Source: DRPG01 sp964655065 (GTDB lineage Bacteria > Myxococcota_A > UBA796 > GCA-2862545). From it: DNA of 64,000 nucleotides. The position numbers and the translations under genes are program-made. A model generated the notes under the pieces. That model worked only from the letters and a program-made list of their open reading frames with translations, was not told the DNA's origin and made no database searches. Below, in pieces: positions 34,965-42,994 of the stretch. How positions within the stretch are numbered: the first letter of the stretch is position 1; each line of letters begins with the position of its first letter. The stretch lies in NCBI GenBank assembly GCA_964655065.1, contig CAZZLC010000004.1, positions 62,001 to 126,000 of the forward strand. The letters run 5' to 3'.

Positions 34965-35903
34965 GTGCGGATCGTGTCGACTTCGTCCGTCAGTTGGGCT
35001 CGGCCCGAGACCTGGTGGTACCTTCTCAATCGCCTGTACATCGAGTTCCAGAGCGATCACGTCCCGCTGGTGGCGGCGGGGGTCGCCTTCTTCTGGCTCC
35101 TGGCCCTCTTTCCCGCGCTGGCCGCTGGCGTCTCGATCTGGGCGATGGTCGCCGATCCCGCCGAAGTACTTGCCAATCTGGCCCCCTACCTCGAGCTGCT
35201 TCCCACCGAGGCGGCCGAGCTGATCCGCGCGCGACTCGAGCGGCTGACGGCCGACGATCAGCGCACGTCACTGACGCTGTCGGCGGTCGGGGCGTTCGTC
35301 GCGTCGCTGTGGGCGGCCAACACGGGGGTCAAGGGTCTCGTCACCGGGCTGAACATCGCCTGGGACCTTCCGGAGTCGCGAGGCTTCGTCGCCAACAACC
35401 TCCTGGCGATCGGCCTGCTCGTGGTCGGGTTCCTGGTCGCGGTGCTGGCGACGGGCGCGTTCGTCGCGCTTCCCGTCTTCGAGTGGTTCGGCTACATCGG
35501 GGAGCAGCTCCAGAGGCTGCTGGAGATCGTGCGCTGGCCCCTGCTCTTCCTCGCGATGGCCACCTACCTGTCGTGGCTCTACCACTTCGCCCCCTGCCGC
35601 AAGCGCCATCGCTTCGCGTTCCTCACTGCGGGGGCGCTCACCGCCACCATCGCCTTCCTCGTCGTGTCGGCTGGCTTCTCGCTGTACGTTTCCCGCATCG
35701 GGGCCTTCAGTGAGATGTACGGAAGTCTCGCGAGCATCGTCGTCCTGTTGCTGTGGTTCTGGCTCACGGCGATCAGCATCCTGCTCGGAGCCGAGGTCGA
35801 CTCCGAGCTCGAGCACCTGCGCTTCCACGGCCTGCGCGACGACGCCCGACGACCCAACGACACCACGCCGATGTCGGTGCACCGCCCGGACGTCTCCTCG
35901 TGA
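34965..35903 (+). CDS. YihY/BrkB-family membrane protein
   Basis: An inner-membrane protein of about 312 residues with six helices. The family signature runs from YIEFQSDHVPLVAAGVAFFW with ALFPALAAGVSIWAMV, through SAVGAFVASLWAANTGVKGL and RWPLLFLAMATYLSWLYHFA, to YGSLASIVVLLLWFWLTAIS and LLGAEVDSELEH. Despite the old name 'ribonuclease BN' the family has no proven RNase activity; transport or virulence roles are proposed. The start is uncertain: I use the GTG at 34965, while an in-frame GTG at 34896 would add 23 residues without membrane character. Its stop overlaps the next gene's GTG by four bases. Confidence 0.85.
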   Translation: MRIVSTSSVSWARPETWWYLLNRLYIEFQSDHVPLVAAGVAFFWLLALFPALAAGVSIWAMVADPAEVLANLAPYLELLPTEAAELIRARLERLTADDQRTSLTLSAVGAFVASLWAANTGVKGLVTGLNIAWDLPESRGFVANNLLAIGLLVVGFLVAVLATGAFVALPVFEWFGYIGEQLQRLLEIVRWPLLFLAMATYLSWLYHFAPCRKRHRFAFLTAGALTATIAFLVVSAGFSLYVSRIGAFSEMYGSLASIVVLLLWFWLTAISILLGAEVDSELEHLRFHGLRDDARRPNDTTPMSVHRPDVSS

Positions 35904-36679
35904 ACATCGGGGTCGTTGGTCCGGGTCGCCTCGGCCGGAGCCTCGCGCGACTCCTCGAGGCCGCCGGTCACGCGGTGACCCTGTTTGGTAGGGGGGAGCA
36001 ACCCGATGACTCGGACGTCCTCCTGCTCACGGTTCCCGACGGGGCCGTCGCGGCGGTCGCCCGCGCCCTGCCACTGGGTCCCGTCGTCCTGCACTGCGCG
36101 GGCGCCCTCGAGGCCGACGTGCTCGACCCTCACGTCCGACGCGGGAGCTTCCATCCCTTGATGACGTTCCCGGGGCCAGAGGTCGCGATGCCGGACGTGA
36201 CCGGCGTGCCCGTGGCCCTCGCGGGCACTCCCGAGGCGCTGGCGGTGGGGCGACGTCTCGCGGACGCGCTCGGGATGCGGGCCTTCCAGGTCCCTGGCGA
36301 CCGCCGCCTGTACCACGCCGCCGCCGTCATCGCCGGCAACCTCGTCACGGTGCTCCTCGACGAGGCAGCCTCCGTGCTCGAAGGGGCGGGGGTGGATCGG
36401 ACGACCGCGTTCGAGGTGCTCCGGCCCTTGGCCGAACGCTCGGTGGCCAACGCTCACCACGGTCTACGCCGGGCGCTCACCGGGCCGATCGCTCGCGGCG
36501 ATGCCGACACGCTCGACGCCCATCGTACGGCATTGCTGACGCATCATCCTGCGGCACTGCCGATCTACGAGGCCATCGTGGTCCGTGCGCTCGACCGCCT
36601 CACACCGGAGGAGACAGGGGGCGGTGACGAACCGATACAGCCTTTACCAGGCAGTGAGCCCGGGGAGGGCTTGTCCTGA
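35900..36679 (+). CDS. Rossmann-like and DUF2520 domain protein
   Basis: A 259-residue protein with an N-terminal dinucleotide-binding fold (IGVVGPGRLGRSLARLLEAA) and a helical C-terminal DUF2520 domain. RRGSFHPLMTFPGPE and DRRLYHAAAVIAGNLVTVLL are typical, the latter carrying the H-A-A...N residues near the predicted active site. The family resembles 6-phosphogluconate/ketopantoate-type dehydrogenases and often sits near pantothenate genes, but no reaction is proven. It begins with a GTG inside the BrkB stop and ends just before a perfect dyad that includes its stop codon. Confidence 0.8.
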   Translation: MNIGVVGPGRLGRSLARLLEAAGHAVTLFGRGEQPDDSDVLLLTVPDGAVAAVARALPLGPVVLHCAGALEADVLDPHVRRGSFHPLMTFPGPEVAMPDVTGVPVALAGTPEALAVGRRLADALGMRAFQVPGDRRLYHAAAVIAGNLVTVLLDEAASVLEGAGVDRTTAFEVLRPLAERSVANAHHGLRRALTGPIARGDADTLDAHRTALLTHHPAALPIYEAIVVRALDRLTPEETGGGDEPIQPLPGSEPGEGLS

Positions 36680-36707
36680 CCCTGCCTGGTGCTAAAGTTG
36701 GGTCAGG
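36675..36707. promoter_or_regulatory. perfect 8 bp inverted repeat before the 59-residue gene
   Basis: CCTGACCC (36675-36682) and GGGTCAGG (36700-36707) are perfect inverse complements with a 17-base spacer. The left arm contains the stop codon of the DUF2520 gene; the spacer contains TAAAGT, a possible -10 box lying 16 bases after TTGTCC. It could be a terminator stem or an operator for the small gene that starts 20 bases downstream. Confidence 0.4.
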
Positions 36708-36726
36708 CGACGTTCAGGAGGTCCAA

Positions 36727-36906
36727 GTGCTGGACACCTTCATCATCGACCGAATCCGCCGCGACCAAGAGCGACAGAGGAGAGATTCCCGTATTCCGCT
36801 GCACATCGAGGACAGGCACCCGGGGTCCGACAGCGAACCGAGCCGTGACCGAAGGGAGCCGAGGCGCGACGAACGCGGGAGCACCATCATCGACTTCAAG
36901 CTCTAG
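36727..36906 (+). CDS. 59-residue charged small protein, unrecognised
   Basis: A short gene opening with GTG, preceded by AGGAGG with five bases of spacing, the strongest ribosome site in this part of the window. The product begins MLDTFIIDRIRRDQERQRR, continues with an Arg/Asp/Glu/Pro-rich disordered middle, and closes with STIIDFKL. The order-disorder-order layout, two hydrophobic 'FIID' and 'TIIDF' ends around a charged linker, suggests both ends bind partners or each other. It stands on its own transcript candidate between a DUF2520 gene and convergent rpmB. I have an unverified impression that similar termini occur in other myxobacterial-type genomes; the function is unknown. Confidence 0.7.
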   Translation: MLDTFIIDRIRRDQERQRRDSRIPLHIEDRHPGSDSEPSRDRREPRRDERGSTIIDFKL

Positions 36907-36979
36907 AGCCTCCCGCCCACATCGGCCGAGAGACGACCCGAGAGACGATCCGAGACGACGACCGCGACCCGCGCCCCTC

Positions 36980-37255
36980 TCACGCTTCGACGGACGCATC
37001 CGCGGTCGACCCGTCCAGCCGGAACCGGTCCAGGTCGACGCCGGACTGCTGCGCGAACGCGTGAAGCCCGAGCTTGTCGATCGTGCGCATGGCCCGGGTC
37101 GAGACCCGGAGCTTCACCCAGCATTCACCCTCGACCCACCAGAAACGACGGGCCTGGAGGTTGGGAAGCTGGCGCTTCTTGGACTTGCGGTTCGAGTGGG
37201 AGACCTTGTTGGCCACGTTGGGGCGCTTGCCCGTCAACATGCACTTTCGAGCCAT
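36980..37255 (-). CDS. rpmB: 50S ribosomal protein L28
   Basis: A 91-residue large-subunit protein. MARKCMLTGKRPNVANKVSH, SNRKSKKRQLPNLQARRFWW and LRVSTRAMRTIDKLGL are the L28 signatures. One Cys of the zinc-ribbon forms remains (Cys5), with no C-x2-C pair, so it is probably the zinc-free type. A C-terminal extension of about 20 residues is longer than usual. The ATG at 37255 is the family start. A GTTACG hexamer lies 65 bases upstream. Confidence 0.95.
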   Translation of the reverse strand: MARKCMLTGKRPNVANKVSHSNRKSKKRQLPNLQARRFWWVEGECWVKLRVSTRAMRTIDKLGLHAFAQQSGVDLDRFRLDGSTADASVEA

Positions 37256-37377
37256 GGGAAGCCTCGATTCGTGGAGAGTGGAGGCGCGAGTGTACGGGGC
37301 ACCACGCCGATGGTGGCGAGCGTAACGGACATCGCGCAGCCGAGCAAGCCCGTTCGCCGCAACCGGCCCCTTGTCGG

Positions 37378-38643
37378 CTACCCATCGCCTCTCGCAGACC
37401 GAACGAGATCGGGGACGTCGAGCGGCCAACGAGCGAAGCGCACCCGTCCGAGGGGCGGGGGCCGGGTCGCCGAGCGGAGCGCGACGAAGAACTCGACCTC
37501 GGGGAACCGGGCCGCGAGGTCGTAGGCGAGTGCGTGGCCGCGCGGGCCAGGGCCCGACAGCTCCACCTCGAAGAGCGCCATCTCGATCCGACCGTTCACC
37601 ACGGCCGCGAGTGCGTCCCGGCGGTTCTCGGCGAGGATGCAGGTGAAGCCGTGTGGCCCGAGGCGTTGCTCGGCATCACGGAGGAATCCGGGTGCGCCGA
37701 GAATCAGGATGGGCACGGCCTGCGTGACGCGACGGGGCCGCTGGGGCGCCGGACGCGGCAACGAGAGCTCGATCCAGTCATCCTCGCCGTCGGAGAAGAC
37801 CTCCAGGGTCCCGCCAAGGTGGAGGACGAGCGGCACGTGGCTCGCGAGCTGCGGTCGCAGCGGGGCGGGCGGACCCCGTCGGTGCGGCGTGGGGCCGACG
37901 GAGATCGTGGGGTGGCCCCGCTGGACGCGGCCTGCGATCCAGATGCGCCCGCGCCGCTGCAGCGCCGTCCTCACGAGAGAGGCCAGCACCCGAGCCGCGA
38001 TGGGGCGCGGACCCGACGCCTGGAGCGCCGACTCCAGCTGGAGCTGGACCTTGGGGCGCGTGGGGGCGCCGAGTTGGTTGAGCACCTCCTCGACGAGAGC
38101 GGCGACGGCCCACCGTTCGGACTCCAGACGCTGCGGTTGTCCGATGCGACGCAGGTTGTCGAGGACCTGGGACACGCGCTCCGCGTGCTGCAGAGCGACC
38201 TCGAGGTGCTTGCGGACGATGGCGGGATCGTCGATGCCGAGGTCGAGCACCAGCTCGATCTTCGCCTGCACGACCGACATCGGGTCGATCAGCTCGCGGG
38301 CGACCGTCCCCGCGAAGTCCGTCAGGACGCTGATGCGATCGGCCTGGAGCTCCGCGTCACCGAGTCGTGCCTGTGCCGTCTCCTCGATGCAGGTGAGGCG
38401 CCAGCCGCAGGTCTCCTCTTCGGCGAGGAAGCGCACCACGCTGCCGTCGTTGGCGGTGAAGGAGACGTCGGCGAGCCCGACCCACTCGAGCTCGAAGCAG
38501 GTCCAGAACGCGGCGATCGCCGAGGGAGCGAGCCAGTGGTCGACCGCTCGGAACCAGCGCGACGAACCGTCGACGATCGTGCCGTCGCGGTCGATCACGA
38601 TCCACGCACCGGTCCACGGCTCTCGGTCGCTGGGCTCGTCCAT
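37378..38643 (-). CDS. degenerate hybrid histidine kinase with pseudo-receiver
   Basis: A 421-residue cytosolic protein laid out as PAS, HisKA-like, ATPase-like and receiver-like domains. The PAS part starts AWIVIDRDGTIVDGSSRWF. The dimerisation helix reads FAGTVARELIDPMSVVQAKI: where kinases have H-E-L-x-x-P the His is an Arg. The ATPase region ends in GGTLEVFSDGEDDWIELSLP but shows no N or G1 box. The receiver-like tail (VPILILGAPGFLRDAEQRLG) has MALFEVELSGPGPRG, so the phospho-acceptor Asp is a Glu. It is therefore likely a non-catalytic scaffold or sensor. The start may be the ATG at 38643 or a GTG at 38694 overlapping the Rieske stop by four bases. Confidence 0.65.
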   Translation of the reverse strand: MDEPSDREPWTGAWIVIDRDGTIVDGSSRWFRAVDHWLAPSAIAAFWTCFELEWVGLADVSFTANDGSVVRFLAEEETCGWRLTCIEETAQARLGDAELQADRISVLTDFAGTVARELIDPMSVVQAKIELVLDLGIDDPAIVRKHLEVALQHAERVSQVLDNLRRIGQPQRLESERWAVAALVEEVLNQLGAPTRPKVQLQLESALQASGPRPIAARVLASLVRTALQRRGRIWIAGRVQRGHPTISVGPTPHRRGPPAPLRPQLASHVPLVLHLGGTLEVFSDGEDDWIELSLPRPAPQRPRRVTQAVPILILGAPGFLRDAEQRLGPHGFTCILAENRRDALAAVVNGRIEMALFEVELSGPGPRGHALAYDLAARFPEVEFFVALRSATRPPPLGRVRFARWPLDVPDLVRSARGDG

Positions 38644-38690
38644 TCGCGGAAAAAGGTAGCCCGCCGTAGCCCAGGACCCGAGCGGTCGGT

Positions 38691-39161
38691 TCACCGACCG
38701 GTGTGGGAAGCCACGTACACGTCGTCTCCGTCAATGCGGACCTCGAAGGTCTCGAGGCAGGTCGCCCGGTCGACCGCGGACTGGCCGGTCGTGACGTCGT
38801 AGGACCACCCGTGCCACGGGCACGTGAGCTTGGTGCCCTCGAGCTCCCCCTCCCCGAGGGGCCCGCCCGCGTGGGGGCACACGCTGTCGACGGCGTAGAA
38901 CGACCCATCCACGCGCACGAGCACCACCGCACGGTCCTCGGCGAAGGCCTCCACGACCTCACCCTCCCGGGGAAGCTCGCTGGCCGCCGCCACCCGCTGC
39001 CACCCGGGACCGGGCTCGGCTTCTTCCGGCTCCTGGGGGGCGGCCGGCTCCGCCTCCTCGTCGAGCCACGTCGCCACGTTGAGCTCCCGCCGGATCGCGG
39101 CACGGATTCCGTTCCGACGCCCGACGACGATGGTCCTCACCCAGCCTTCCCAGCTCGACAC
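38691..39161 (-). CDS. Rieske [2Fe-2S] ferredoxin-like protein
   Basis: A 156-residue soluble protein with a C-terminal Rieske domain. Box 1 is VCPHAGGPLGEG and box 2 is CPWHGWSYDVTTG, giving the two Cys and two His ligands of the cluster. The preceding 60 residues include a basic helix (RNGIRAAIRRELNVATWL) and an acidic Glu/Pro linker. The layout resembles ferredoxin components such as NirD/BphF, but the partner oxidoreductase is not nearby. I start at the GTG at 39161, six bases after AGGAG, rather than a TTG at 39167. Its stop may overlap the pseudo-kinase start, so both could form one redox-signalling unit; this is inference. Confidence 0.85.
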   Translation of the reverse strand: MSSWEGWVRTIVVGRRNGIRAAIRRELNVATWLDEEAEPAAPQEPEEAEPGPGWQRVAAASELPREGEVVEAFAEDRAVVLVRVDGSFYAVDSVCPHAGGPLGEGELEGTKLTCPWHGWSYDVTTGQSAVDRATCLETFEVRIDGDDVYVASHTGR

Positions 39162-39269
39162 GCCCAACTCCTCTGACCGCGAACAGCGTAGGCCGGTTGG
39201 AGTACTTCTGCGAGGGCTTCAATGCCGAGCGAGCTGGGCCGAACGGATGTCGTGCAGTGGAGCCAGCCG

Positions 39270-41795
39270 ATGTCGCGACCGCCCGGAGGTCTGGTCCCCA
39301 TGGGCCTCCTGCTGATCCTGGCGATCAGCTCGGTCCGTGCTCACGCCCACCCCGCTGGGCAGACGCTGCCCGAGGCGCCGGCGGCGCTGGGGATCGTGAG
39401 TCCGGGGCCGCCCTCGGTCGAGACCCTGCAGCACCTGCTCGAGACGGGTCAGTCGATCGAGGCCCTACGAACGGCCGAGGCGCTGCTGATCGACCTGCCT
39501 CGAGGCCGGACCCGCGACGCTGTTCAGCTCGCCGCGGCCACGCTCCACCGGGATGCAGGACGCCACAACCTCGCGAGCGAGGCGTTCACCCGGGTTCGGG
39601 GGCGGGGTGGACCGCTCGCCTCGATCGCAGCATGGTTCGAAGCCGAACAGGACTACCGACGCGGTCGCCTCACCGTGGCGGCACGGGAGTGCGAGGCCTA
39701 CCGCCGACGTTGGCCCCGCGGCCCCCACGCGAGCTCGTGCCTGCGGCTCGTGGCGCTGTCGCTCGCGCGCTCGGGTCAGGCCGACGAGGCCCGCGAGGTC
39801 GCGGAGCGCTACGACGACGACCATCCGCGTGGTCCCATCGCGGAGCAGGTCGAGCTGGCGGTCGCGCGTCACCACCTCGAGACCGGCCAGACCCGCGCAG
39901 CGGTGCCGATCCTGGTGAGGCTCGCGCTCGAACACTCGGCGCCGCTTGCCGGCCGGCGCGCCGAGCAGTGGCTCGCCAGGCTGCCCGGCGGTCGCGTCGC
40001 GCTTCCCGAGACTCCGGCGGACCGCACCCAGCGGGCGATCTCCCTGCGCGATTCCGGCCGCCTCGACGAGGCCTGGGACGCGTTCGAGGAGCTGGCCGAG
40101 CTCGCCGCTGACGATACCGCGGTGCTCGCCTTCCTCACCCGCGAGGCCTCGCGCTTTGGTTGGCGAACCCGCCGCTGGAGCTTCCTCGACGAGTGGTACG
40201 CCGACCGGTACGCCCGCAACCCAGACCCACGAACCGCGTGGACCCACTACCGGGTCCTCTTCAGGGCCGGTCGGCCGAGCGACGCGGCCGAGCTCGGCCT
40301 CGCGATGCAGCGCCGGTATCCAGGGGACGCGCGCTGGCGGCGCTCCCACGAGGATCTGGCGCGCACCATGATGCTGGCTGGTCGCTACGACGACGCTCGT
40401 GACCAGTTCTCGGCCGCCTCCCGCCGAGGAGGGGCGACCGGGCGACGCTGTCGCTTCTACGCCGCGTTCTCGACGCTGATGGCGGGCCGACACGACGACG
40501 CGATCGTTCAGCTCGGTGAGGTGGTGGAGGAGGGCCCCGCGTGGCGCGTCGAGGCTCGCTACTGGCGGTCACGGGCCTCCGAGGTGGTCGGACGCGAGGC
40601 GGACGCGGCCGCGGACCGAGCGTGGGTCCTCACCCACGACCCCGACGGCTGGTACGGCGTGCTCCTGCGCAGTCGGCACGGGGCCGACGCTCCTGCCGCC
40701 CGACACGGGCGTTGGGGGCTCCCACGCCCGCCCGACCGGGTTGCGGTTCACCTGGTTCCGCGGCCCTTGGGGCCCATCTCGGCCGGACTGGTCCCGGAGG
40801 AGACCGCGCGGTCGGTCGAGGCGGTCGGACGACTCTCGTGGCCCTTCCGGGTCGCGCACCTGCACACCTCCCCCGCTGCGCCCGCGCGCCCGCGCGCGAT
40901 GGAGGGCGCTCCCTTGGTGGCCCCGCCTCGGAGCTACGTGTCGGCCGGCTTCTGGGACGCCGAGGCCGGCGCGGAGGCGCTCGCGGACTTCGTACGGCGT
41001 CACGGTCGCACGTGGCCCGAGCTGCGGGCCATCGAGGACCTCGCCCGCGTCGGGCTCTACGACCTGTCGGGGACCCTGATGTCGGACTGGTACGAGCGGT
41101 GGCGTCGGGACTGGCGACGAAACCGCAACCACGCCCGTCGGGTGCGCGGCATGCGGAGCGAAGACTGGCGGACGCTGTTCCTCGCCACCCACGATCATCA
41201 CCACGCCGCCCGATTCAGTGCCTCGATTCGCCACGACCCCGACGACGACGTGCGACGGCTGGCCTGGCCAATCGCGCACGGCCACGCGATCTGGAGCGCG
41301 GGCGCGGCTCACGATGTGGATCCACTCCTGGTGCTCGGTCTCGTGCGCCAGGAGTCCAGGTACGACGCCAGCGCGGTGTCGCGGGCGGGGGCGCGGGGGG
41401 CCATGCAGATCATGCCCCGAACCGGGCACCTCCTCGCCGACCGACTCGGCGACGACGAATTCACCGCTGCCGATCTGGAGGAACCCGAGCTGGCGATCGG
41501 CCTCGGCATCCACTACCTCGGGCTGCTCCTCGACCGCTTCGACGGCGTCTTCCCGTTGGCCGTCGCGGCCTACAACGCCGGACCGTTCAGCGTGTCTTCG
41601 TGGCTCGCGGGAACCGGTCCCCACCTGCCGCTGGACGCATTCGTGGAGCACGTCCCGTTCCCCGAGACCCGCGACTACGTCAAGCGCGTCACCGCGAACT
41701 ACGACACGTACGCGAGGCTCTACGGACCCGCCGGGAGCGCCGTCATCGTGCCTCCGCACCCGGAGGGCGACCGCGCGGAGGTGGTGGATTTCTGA
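39270..41795 (+). CDS. soluble lytic murein transglycosylase (Slt-like)
   Basis: An 841-residue periplasmic enzyme cleaving peptidoglycan to 1,6-anhydromuropeptides. The N-terminal signal has core MGLLLILAISSVRAHA. About 600 residues of helical TPR-like repeats form a superhelix as in Slt70. The catalytic SLT domain lies at the C-terminus: LVLGLVRQESRYDASAVSRA with the catalytic Glu, GARGAMQIMPRTG, ELAIGLGIHYLGLLLDRF and VAAYNAGPFSVSSWLAG. It ends ETRDYVKRVTANYDTYARLY. The start is the ATG at 39270 (GGAG seven bases upstream); an ATG at 39222 with GAGGG upstream would add 16 residues. The cytochrome gene begins inside its 3' end. Confidence 0.93.
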   Translation: MSRPPGGLVPMGLLLILAISSVRAHAHPAGQTLPEAPAALGIVSPGPPSVETLQHLLETGQSIEALRTAEALLIDLPRGRTRDAVQLAAATLHRDAGRHNLASEAFTRVRGRGGPLASIAAWFEAEQDYRRGRLTVAARECEAYRRRWPRGPHASSCLRLVALSLARSGQADEAREVAERYDDDHPRGPIAEQVELAVARHHLETGQTRAAVPILVRLALEHSAPLAGRRAEQWLARLPGGRVALPETPADRTQRAISLRDSGRLDEAWDAFEELAELAADDTAVLAFLTREASRFGWRTRRWSFLDEWYADRYARNPDPRTAWTHYRVLFRAGRPSDAAELGLAMQRRYPGDARWRRSHEDLARTMMLAGRYDDARDQFSAASRRGGATGRRCRFYAAFSTLMAGRHDDAIVQLGEVVEEGPAWRVEARYWRSRASEVVGREADAAADRAWVLTHDPDGWYGVLLRSRHGADAPAARHGRWGLPRPPDRVAVHLVPRPLGPISAGLVPEETARSVEAVGRLSWPFRVAHLHTSPAAPARPRAMEGAPLVAPPRSYVSAGFWDAEAGAEALADFVRRHGRTWPELRAIEDLARVGLYDLSGTLMSDWYERWRRDWRRNRNHARRVRGMRSEDWRTLFLATHDHHHAARFSASIRHDPDDDVRRLAWPIAHGHAIWSAGAAHDVDPLLVLGLVRQESRYDASAVSRAGARGAMQIMPRTGHLLADRLGDDEFTAADLEEPELAIGLGIHYLGLLLDRFDGVFPLAVAAYNAGPFSVSSWLAGTGPHLPLDAFVEHVPFPETRDYVKRVTANYDTYARLYGPAGSAVIVPPHPEGDRAEVVDF

Positions 41796-42945
41796 TCTGC
41801 GCTCGCAGGTTGGCTGGCTGGCCGTCTGGCTCCTCTTGGCGACGTTCGCGAGTGTGGCCATGGCAGGGCCGCGACGGGGTCGAAAGGCCGAGGCGGTCCC
41901 TCCGGCTCCCCGGGCCGCCCCCGAGGCGCCCACCCTGTCCCGCCCCTTGTTCCCCGACACCCTGCCCATCGATGTCGGTCCGGCGGTGGCGGGGCTCGCG
42001 AATCGCTCCGCGCAGGCGTGTCGGGCCTGCCATCCCGTGGCCCACGCCGGCTGGTCGTCGGGCCCCCACGGGCGACCGATGTCGGAGGCGATGCGTCGGG
42101 CGGTCGCGGACGCCTCCATTCCCGGCTGTGCGACCTGCCACCTGCCCCTCCTCGACCAACACGACGAGATCCCCACCTGGAAGCGAACCGACGTCCCGGG
42201 GGAGCGGAACCCGGGCTGGGACGCGACGCTCCGCACCGAGGGCGTGACCTGCGCCGCTTGCCACGTACGCGACGGACGAATCTTGGTGGCCACCGAGGAC
42301 GCGGCTCGGCAGGTGGCCCCCCACCCGATGGCCTACGCCGAGGAGCTCACCGACGAGCGCGCTTGTGCGGCCTGCCACCAGCTGACCTGGCCTGGTGCCG
42401 ACGCCCCGCTCTACGACACGGTCGGGGAGTGGTCGCGCTCGGTGTGGCAGGCGGCGGGCGTCGGATGCTCGGACTGCCACCTCTCCGGAGTGGCCCCCCA
42501 CGCCGAGGCTGGGGACTCGGCTCGCGCCTTCTCCCTGGTGGTACGGCTGTCCCGCCGGCGGGTCGTGCGTGGGGGTGAGCCCGTCCGCGCCACGATCACG
42601 CTCCAGAACACGGGTGCCGGCCACGCCATGCCGAGCGGAAGCCCCTTCCGTGGCTACCGGGTCACCGCGCGAATCACGAAGCCGGGACGGCGCACGACGC
42701 TCGGCTCGTTCGGCCAGCTCGTCGCCGACCTCGAACGCTCACTGTCGGACACACCGCCGTGGACGACGATCTCGGACACGCGCCTGCCCGCGGGCGGAGA
42801 ACGCACCTTCTCCTACGAGGCCGGGTTCTCTCAGCGGTGGGCCGCAGGCCGCTATGACCTGGTGGTGGAGGTCTGGCGGACGCGACACGGCGCCGTGTCG
42901 GGCGAGCCGGTCGTGCGGCAGCGGATCGACCTCCTGGTGCAGTGA
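41788..42945 (+). CDS. exported penta-haem cytochrome c with probable ATT start
   Basis: A protein of 385 residues with five CxxCH haem sites: CRACH, CATCH, CAACH, CAACH and CSDCH. A beta-sandwich-like C-terminal domain follows (ATITLQNTGAGHAMPSGSPF). A signal peptide, SDLRSQVGWLAVWLLLATFA with SVAMA, precedes the mature part. No ATG, GTG or TTG lies before it in frame: the nearest is a TTG at 41836 inside its core and an ATG at 41860 after it. Upstream the frame shows none in at least 140 bases. ATT at 41788 has GGAGG six bases before and gives a normal signal peptide; CTG at 41797 is the alternative. It probably carries electrons in the periplasm; the redox partner is unknown. Confidence 0.75.
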   Translation: MSDLRSQVGWLAVWLLLATFASVAMAGPRRGRKAEAVPPAPRAAPEAPTLSRPLFPDTLPIDVGPAVAGLANRSAQACRACHPVAHAGWSSGPHGRPMSEAMRRAVADASIPGCATCHLPLLDQHDEIPTWKRTDVPGERNPGWDATLRTEGVTCAACHVRDGRILVATEDAARQVAPHPMAYAEELTDERACAACHQLTWPGADAPLYDTVGEWSRSVWQAAGVGCSDCHLSGVAPHAEAGDSARAFSLVVRLSRRRVVRGGEPVRATITLQNTGAGHAMPSGSPFRGYRVTARITKPGRRTTLGSFGQLVADLERSLSDTPPWTTISDTRLPAGGERTFSYEAGFSQRWAAGRYDLVVEVWRTRHGAVSGEPVVRQRIDLLVQ

Positions 42946-42960
42946 CCGTGGGGGCCCTGG

Positions 42961-42966
42961 GTTATC
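42961..42966 (+). promoter_or_regulatory. GTTANC element upstream of the PP2C gene
   Basis: GTTATC, 28 bases before the ATG at 42995, in the 49-base gap after the cytochrome gene. Confidence 0.3.
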
Positions 42967-42994
42967 GGCTTCTGAAATTGGCAACCGGGATCGC

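Noticed and set aside
36907..36979. Imperfect CCGAGAGACGA repeats after the small gene
   Set aside because: Only two and a half copies with no dyad; too weak to call a repeat element or terminator.
41860..42945. ATG at 41860 as cytochrome start
   Set aside because: Would delete the signal peptide although five haem sites require export.
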